A stretch of 64,000 bases of DNA from Oscillospiraceae bacterium (GTDB lineage: Bacteria > Bacillota > Clostridia > Oscillospirales > Ruminococcaceae), in assembly GCA_017521325.1 (NCBI GenBank), contig JAFXCV010000051.1, positions 1 through 64,000 of the forward strand. The letters are read 5' to 3'. The translations under genes were made by a program, and so were the position numbers. The notes below the pieces were generated by a model. That model was not told where the DNA came from. It ran no database searches and saw only the letters and a list, made by a program, of their open reading frames with translations. Each line of letters opens with the position of its first letter. Position 1 is the first letter of the stretch. Below, piece after piece: positions 59,660 to 64,000 of the stretch.

Positions 59660-60385
59660 TTACTTCTTCTGCCCCTTCATCGTCAGTCCGATTCTCTTGC
59701 GCTTGACATCCACTTCCATGACCGTCACTTGTACCACATCGCCGACCTTGACGGCTTCCAGCGGATGCTTGATGTAGCGGTCACAGATCTGAGAAATATG
59801 CACAAGTCCGTCCTCATGCACGCCGATGTCCACAAAGCAGCCAAAATCCACAATATTGCGCACGGTACCCATCATCTGCATGCCGGGCTTGAGGTCGGAT
59901 ATCTCCATGACGCTTCCGCTGCGCAGCAAAGGCGGCGGCAGAAGATCACGGGGGTCACGTCCGGGCTTCTGTAGCTCGGATACCATATCATTGAGCGTAT
60001 AGCTGCCGATGTTCAGTTCTTTTGCAAGTGTGGAACTGCCTGTTTTCTTCACCTGCTCGGCAAGCCCCGAGAGCTTGCCGCCTGCGGCATCCTGCAACGA
60101 ATAGCCGAATCTTTGCAGCAGCGCCTGCGCCGCATCATAGCTTTCGGGATGCACGGCGGTATTGTCCAGCGGCTGTGTGCCGCCGATGATGCGCAGAAAG
60201 CCTGCGCACTGCTCAAATGCCTTCGGACCGAGCTTCGGCACCTTCAGAAGCTGGCGGCGGTTTGTAAATGCACCGTTTTCCTCTCGGTATTTTACAATAT
60301 TCTTCGCAACCGCACTGCTGATGCCTGCAATATGGGAGAGAAGCGGTGCGGATGCGGTATTCACATCCACGCCCACGGCATTCAC
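59660..60385 (-). CDS. tex: Tex, C-terminal part (after an in-frame stop)
   Basis: A frame of 241 residues starting with GTG four bases after the TAA that ends the N-terminal part. It carries the Tex helix-hairpin-helix region (NAVGVDVNTASAPLLSHIAG, ENGAFTNRRQLLKVPKLGP) and the C-terminal S1 RNA-binding domain (GTVRNIVDFGCFVDIGVHEDGLVHIS without gaps in the fold). The sequence continues the upstream frame exactly: a normal Tex reads GVVE-x-CVNAVGV, and here x is TAA. GGAG four bases before the GTG could allow restart; otherwise tex is a pseudogene, or the TAA is a sequencing error. Confidence 0.8.
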   Translation of the reverse strand: MNAVGVDVNTASAPLLSHIAGISSAVAKNIVKYREENGAFTNRRQLLKVPKLGPKAFEQCAGFLRIIGGTQPLDNTAVHPESYDAAQALLQRFGYSLQDAAGGKLSGLAEQVKKTGSSTLAKELNIGSYTLNDMVSELQKPGRDPRDLLPPPLLRSGSVMEISDLKPGMQMMGTVRNIVDFGCFVDIGVHEDGLVHISQICDRYIKHPLEAVKVGDVVQVTVMEVDVKRKRIGLTMKGQKK

Positions 60386-60388
60386 ACA

Positions 60389-61816
60389 TTACTCCACCAC
60401 ACCGTCAAGTGCGGTCTGCAGGTCATTTTTGGGCATGTCATGCTGATACTGCCCGACGCCGATCGCCTTGGGGTCGATTTTCACAAGCTCCGCAAGCGGA
60501 TCCTGCAAGCGTCTTGCAATGGAAACCGCACTTCGCAGGGATACGTCAAATTCGGGGAATTCCTCCGCCGCAAGCTCCGATGCGGAATACACCGATGCGC
60601 CTGCCTCGGAAACCACCATGTAGGAAACCTTGTGCGGCAGCTCCGGCAGGAGGTCGGCAACAAAGCTTTCAGATTCACGGGACGCCGTGCCATTGCCGAT
60701 GGAAATGGCAGTAACACCGTGCTTTTTCACAAGTGCAGTCAGCTTCTGCGCTGCCTCACGAGTCTTGTTCTGGGGCGGCGTGGGATAGATGACAGTCGTA
60801 TCCAGCACCTTGCCCGTTGCATCTACCACGGCGATCTTACAGCCCGTCCTGTAGGCAGGATCAAGTCCGAGTGTGACGGTATTCTTCAGCGGCGGCTGCA
60901 TCAGAAGCTGTCCGAGGTTGGACGCAAAGACTCGAATTGCCTTCTGGCAGGCATCATCATAGAGGGCATTTCTCACTTCACGGATGATGGACGGCACGAT
61001 CAGCCGCTTTGCGCTGTCGCATGCGGCAAGGCGGACAAGCTCGCCGCAGGGAGAGGTATTTTTCACATAGGGCTTTGTGCAGGTCTGCTCGCTCAGTCCC
61101 TCGGCGGTGGTGATGGTAACCTTCAGAAAGCCCTCCTTCTCTCCTCTGCCGATGGCAAGAAGCTGATGACCGGGCATTCTTGCCACGGGCTTTTCAAATG
61201 CATAGTAATCACGGTACACGCTCTCCTGCTTCGCATCTGCGGCAACGCACACGAATGTACCGAATCTCTGGTAAAGGTCACGCATCGCATGGCGCACCTT
61301 CGCATCATCGGCGATATCCTCAGCGATGATGTCCATTGCACCCTGCAATGCCGCCTGCACATCGGGAACCTCCTTTTCTTCATCTACGAAGTCCTCCGCA
61401 GCCTTCTCCGGAACTGTCCGTGCATCCTGCGCCATGAGAATTTCCGCAAGCGGTGCAAGTCCACGTTCCCTTGCCTTGGAGCCTCTTGTGCTGCGCTTTT
61501 CCTTGAAGGGACGGTAGATATCCTCCGCCTCGGTCATGGTCTTGGCATTTTCAAGTGCCTTTGCAATTTCAGGCGTCATTGCCCCCTTGCCCTCAATGGC
61601 ATTGCGGATTTCCTCCTTGCGGGCTTCGAGGTTGCGCAGTGCCTGCAGGCGCAGTGCCATGCGGCGGATGGTCTGGTCGTCAAGTGCGCCCGTCATTTCC
61701 TTTCGGTAACGTGCGATAAACGGCACGGTCTTGCCGTCATCAAGCAGCGCAACAACGTTTTCCGCCTGGTCACGGCGGACTGAAAATTCCTCGGTCAGGA
61801 TCTGAATGATGTCCAT
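60389..61816 (-). CDS. tex: Tex transcription accessory protein, N-terminal part (interrupted)
   Basis: A frame of 475 residues covering the Tex N-terminal HTH-like region (PFIARYRKEMTGALDDQTIR), the helical linker (EDIYRPFKEKRSTRGSKARE) and the YqgF/RuvC-like domain (VTLGLDPAYRTGCKIAVVD), up to GVGQYQHDMPKNDLQTALDG-VVE. It then meets TAA at 60391-60389 where full-length Tex (about 720 residues) continues. Tex binds nucleic acids and affects transcription; the S1 domain, encoded after the stop, is needed for binding in studied homologues. It follows recQ by 18 bases. Confidence 0.85.
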   Translation of the reverse strand: MDIIQILTEEFSVRRDQAENVVALLDDGKTVPFIARYRKEMTGALDDQTIRRMALRLQALRNLEARKEEIRNAIEGKGAMTPEIAKALENAKTMTEAEDIYRPFKEKRSTRGSKARERGLAPLAEILMAQDARTVPEKAAEDFVDEEKEVPDVQAALQGAMDIIAEDIADDAKVRHAMRDLYQRFGTFVCVAADAKQESVYRDYYAFEKPVARMPGHQLLAIGRGEKEGFLKVTITTAEGLSEQTCTKPYVKNTSPCGELVRLAACDSAKRLIVPSIIREVRNALYDDACQKAIRVFASNLGQLLMQPPLKNTVTLGLDPAYRTGCKIAVVDATGKVLDTTVIYPTPPQNKTREAAQKLTALVKKHGVTAISIGNGTASRESESFVADLLPELPHKVSYMVVSEAGASVYSASELAAEEFPEFDVSLRSAVSIARRLQDPLAELVKIDPKAIGVGQYQHDMPKNDLQTALDGVVE

Positions 61817-61834
61817 ATGATTCTCCTTATGTGT

Positions 61835-63673
61835 TTATCTGTTTGCTTTATTTTTGATGTAGGCACGGATCTGTGCCATGAACACATCTCCGTATTTTTG
61901 AAGTTTGGATCTGCCAACGCCCGAAACCGCCAGAAACCCCATTTCATTGACAGGAAGCTTCTGGCACATGTCACGCAGGGATGCATCTGTGAAAATGATA
62001 TAAGCTGGAACTCGCTCCTTTGCAGCAATTTCGCTGCGGCAGCTGCGGAGTATTTCATACAGTTCGGGATTGACGCAAGGATCCGCAGAACTGCGTTTTT
62101 TCTCTGCAGGCGGCGATTCCTTGGCGATATTGATCGTCACCGTGCATTTTTCCTTGAGCAGCCTTGCAGAATTGCGGTTGAGCGAAAGCACCGGAAATGC
62201 ACCGTCCGACTGCGAAATCCACTCCTCTGCAAGCAGATGCCCGATCATGTCACGGCACAAACGCTCCGGAACTTCCGACATGATGCCGAAGGTGGAAAGG
62301 GTATCGGCAAAGCGGAATTTTTCGTATTTCTCAGCCCTGCTCCCCCGAAGAATGTCTGTGATGGCTGCCGCACCGAACTGCAGATTTCTCTGCTGCAGGC
62401 GATAGATGCAGGAGATGATCTTCTGCGCCTCGAGCGTCATATCCCTCTGCTCATAATTTCCACGGCAGCAGCTGCAATTTCCACAGAAGCTCTTTGCGGT
62501 ATCTCCGAAATATTCAAGCATGTATTTTCTAAGGCAGGTCTGCTTTGTGGCATAGAACGTCATTTTCTTCAGACGTTCTTCGTCCTTCTGCCGAATGGCA
62601 GCACGGGTATGCTCGTCAAGATGTTCATTTTCACTGCTGTTTTCGATCAGAAAACGATTGGTATGCACATCCTGTCCGCTGTAGAGCAGAATGCAGTCCG
62701 CAGGGCTGCCGTCACGCCCTGCTCTGCCTGCCTCCTGATAATAGCTTTCCAGATTTTTCGGCATGTTATAATGCACCACAAAGCTAACGTCGGATTTGTC
62801 AATCCCCATGCCAAAGGCATTGGTCGCCACCATGACGGGAATGCGGTCGTAGAGGAATGCATCCTGATTGCTGCGGCGTTCCTCATCGGAAAGTCCTGCG
62901 TGGTATCTCGTTGCAGAAATGCCGTTGTCGCACAGCTCCTCGCAGACCTGCTCCACAAGTCTGCGTGAAATGCAGTATACAATGCCCGACTGCTTTGGAT
63001 GTGCGGCAATGATCTGCATGAGCGCACGGAATTTATCCCTCGGCTGCTGCACGCCGAAATACAGGTTCTCACGGTCAAAGCCCGTTGCCACGGTATACGG
63101 TGCATGAAGTCCCAGAAGCCGCACGATATCTTCGCATACCTCGGGCGTTGCGGTTGCGGTAAATGCGCTGATGCGTGGACGAACCGGCAGCAGGCGCAGA
63201 AATTCGGCGATATTCAGATAGCTCGGACGGAAATCCTGTCCCCACTGGGATACACAGTGCGCCTCGTCCACTGTGACCATGGAGATGGGAATGTTCTCGG
63301 CAATCCGAAGAAAGCTCTCGGTTTCCAGACGTTCGGGGGCAGCGTAAAGGAGCTTTACTTCCCCACGGTAGACCTGCGAAAGTACTCTGCGGTAATCCTC
63401 CTCCGACAGCGTGCTGTTGAGAAATGCCGCAGGGATGCCATTCATCCGCAGCGCATCCACCTGATCCTGCATCAGGGAAATCAGGGGCGATATGACGATC
63501 GTCAATCCCTCCAGCATCAATGCAGGCACCTGATAGCAGATGGATTTTCCTGCACCCGTGGGCATAATGCCCATTACATCCCGACCGCTGAGGATCTGTG
63601 TGATCAGCTCCTCCTGTCCTTTGCGGAAGGATTGATAGCCGAAATACTGCTGTAAAACTTCCTGTGCCGTCAA
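61835..63673 (-). CDS. recQ: ATP-dependent DNA helicase RecQ
   Basis: A 612-residue superfamily 2 helicase. Walker A is MPTGAGKSICYQ near residue 38, motif II VDEAHCVSQWGQDFRPSY near 134, and motif VI QEAGRAGRDG near 320. The zinc-binding Cys of the RecQ C-terminal region (CLRKYMLEYFG...CGNCSCC) and a C-terminal HRDC domain (RSEIAAKERVPAYIIFTD) are present. The start is TTG, which overlaps the stop of the upstream GH5 gene (TTGA) and has AAGGAGG nine bases upstream. It is cotranscribed with tex. Confidence 0.95.
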   Translation of the reverse strand: MTAQEVLQQYFGYQSFRKGQEELITQILSGRDVMGIMPTGAGKSICYQVPALMLEGLTIVISPLISLMQDQVDALRMNGIPAAFLNSTLSEEDYRRVLSQVYRGEVKLLYAAPERLETESFLRIAENIPISMVTVDEAHCVSQWGQDFRPSYLNIAEFLRLLPVRPRISAFTATATPEVCEDIVRLLGLHAPYTVATGFDRENLYFGVQQPRDKFRALMQIIAAHPKQSGIVYCISRRLVEQVCEELCDNGISATRYHAGLSDEERRSNQDAFLYDRIPVMVATNAFGMGIDKSDVSFVVHYNMPKNLESYYQEAGRAGRDGSPADCILLYSGQDVHTNRFLIENSSENEHLDEHTRAAIRQKDEERLKKMTFYATKQTCLRKYMLEYFGDTAKSFCGNCSCCRGNYEQRDMTLEAQKIISCIYRLQQRNLQFGAAAITDILRGSRAEKYEKFRFADTLSTFGIMSEVPERLCRDMIGHLLAEEWISQSDGAFPVLSLNRNSARLLKEKCTVTINIAKESPPAEKKRSSADPCVNPELYEILRSCRSEIAAKERVPAYIIFTDASLRDMCQKLPVNEMGFLAVSGVGRSKLQKYGDVFMAQIRAYIKNKANR

Positions 63674-64000
63674 GGCAGCGTTCCCTCCTTCGTATTGTCC
63701 CCGTTGCCCATCGGCTGCTTCATATCATAGGCAGTACCCGAGGATGCACGGAGCATGGCAAGCAGTATATCCTCATGCAGTATTTCACCCGTATATCTGT
63801 CCAACAGTGCCATTCCAAACTGCCCGTCGTAGCCATTATCCCAGTACATGGGTGGAATGCCTCTGTCATATGCTGCCTTCACCACATATTCCATATAGTA
63901 ACGGCGGTAACTGTCGCTGTTCTTGTTGATCGCTCCGAATTCTCCGAGGACAACGGGGATACCGTTTTTTATATAGGTATCCTCCAGCTTCTGAAACAGC
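63670..64000 (-). CDS. GH5 glycoside hydrolase, C-terminal end (cut by window edge)
   Basis: The last 109 residues of a gene that enters from beyond the right edge. The segment NGIPVVLGEFGAINKNSD contains GEFGA with the nucleophile Glu of family 5 cellulases (clan GH-A), followed by the conserved Trp in PPMYWDNGYDGQFG. This is typical of endoglucanases of the GH5 subfamily 4 type. No dockerin follows the catalytic domain, so any such module would have to be N-terminal. The stop overlaps the TTG start of recQ. Substrate cannot be judged from the fragment. Confidence 0.85.
   Translation of the reverse strand, partial: LFQKLEDTYIKNGIPVVLGEFGAINKNSDSYRRYYMEYVVKAAYDRGIPPMYWDNGYDGQFGMALLDRYTGEILHEDILLAMLRASSGTAYDMKQPMGNGDNTKEGTLP

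Overview
The window looks like a chromosomal segment of a cellulosome-producing, anaerobic, fibre-degrading Ruminococcus-type Firmicute (Oscillospiraceae). The basis is a group of dockerin-bearing secreted proteins (a GH26 mannanase, a V8-like protease, a Cthe_2159-type beta-helix protein and two unassigned proteins), a GH5 fragment at the right edge, strictly anaerobic enzymes (NrdD/NrdG, pyruvate formate-lyase, NfnAB), the clostridial SCIFF peptide with its maturase, and SpoIIID. Base composition is near half G+C. A few secreted-protein genes (about 3.6-5.9 kb and 42.9-44.9 kb) are more A+T-rich. The species is an inference only. No rRNA, tRNA, insertion sequence, prophage or CRISPR array was recognised.

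Layout. 0-2.8 kb (minus strand): polyamine genes speA-speE behind a long leader with a terminator and a matching antiterminator segment. 2.8-7.4 kb (minus): a glycosyltransferase and secreted proteins, one with a long Thr-rich repeat linker and one with a degenerate dockerin. 7.5-12.9 kb (plus): pgk, tpiA and gpmI, with three unassigned membrane-protein genes interspersed. 12.9-15.1 kb: a DUF697-type GTPase and RNase Z. 15.1-20.2 kb: nfnA-nfnB-yajC, a TIGR04086-like membrane protein, then the 45-residue SCIFF precursor and its radical-SAM/SPASM maturase. 20.2-21.6 kb (minus): DAHP synthase and a small unknown gene. 21.7-26.3 kb: an NrdR box, nrdD-nrdG, a GIY-YIG protein and a CPBP protease. 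26.4-29.7 kb: an unusual regulator (periplasmic-binding-like sensor, degenerate GGDEF-like region, AraC HTH) and cysK. 29.9-37.5 kb: the large beta-helix dockerin protein, an epimerase, an orphan sugar-binding lipoprotein and a metal-type operon (HMA protein, SDR, ArsR/SmtB).

37.6-42.8 kb: spoIIID, a glycosyltransferase and a pyruvate formate-lyase cluster in which the enzyme is split. The 691-residue core lacks its glycyl-radical domain, which is encoded two genes downstream as a 79-residue protein. A 75-residue acidic protein lies between them and pflA follows. 42.8-48.6 kb: two dockerin proteins and an amino-acid ABC transporter. 48.6-53.8 kb: xylB (minus), a DUF2975/HTH pair, a tandem 92-94-bp duplication that appears to have separated two formerly overlapping genes, a DUF2809 protein, a DUF4173 fragment and a TIGR01212 radical-SAM protein. 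53.8-64 kb (mostly minus): the GH26 mannanase, a ClpC-type ATPase, a 45-residue Cys-rich membrane protein (plus strand), a zinc-ribbon membrane protein, tex interrupted by one in-frame TAA, recQ, and the 3' end of a GH5 gene coupled to recQ.

Many transcription units begin with a sigma-A type promoter with a 17-bp spacer and end with a clear hairpin terminator. The most noteworthy observations are the split pyruvate formate-lyase with its intermediate acidic partner, the speA leader as a candidate attenuator or riboswitch, the tex nonsense codon, and the repeat insertions downstream of the small HTH gene.
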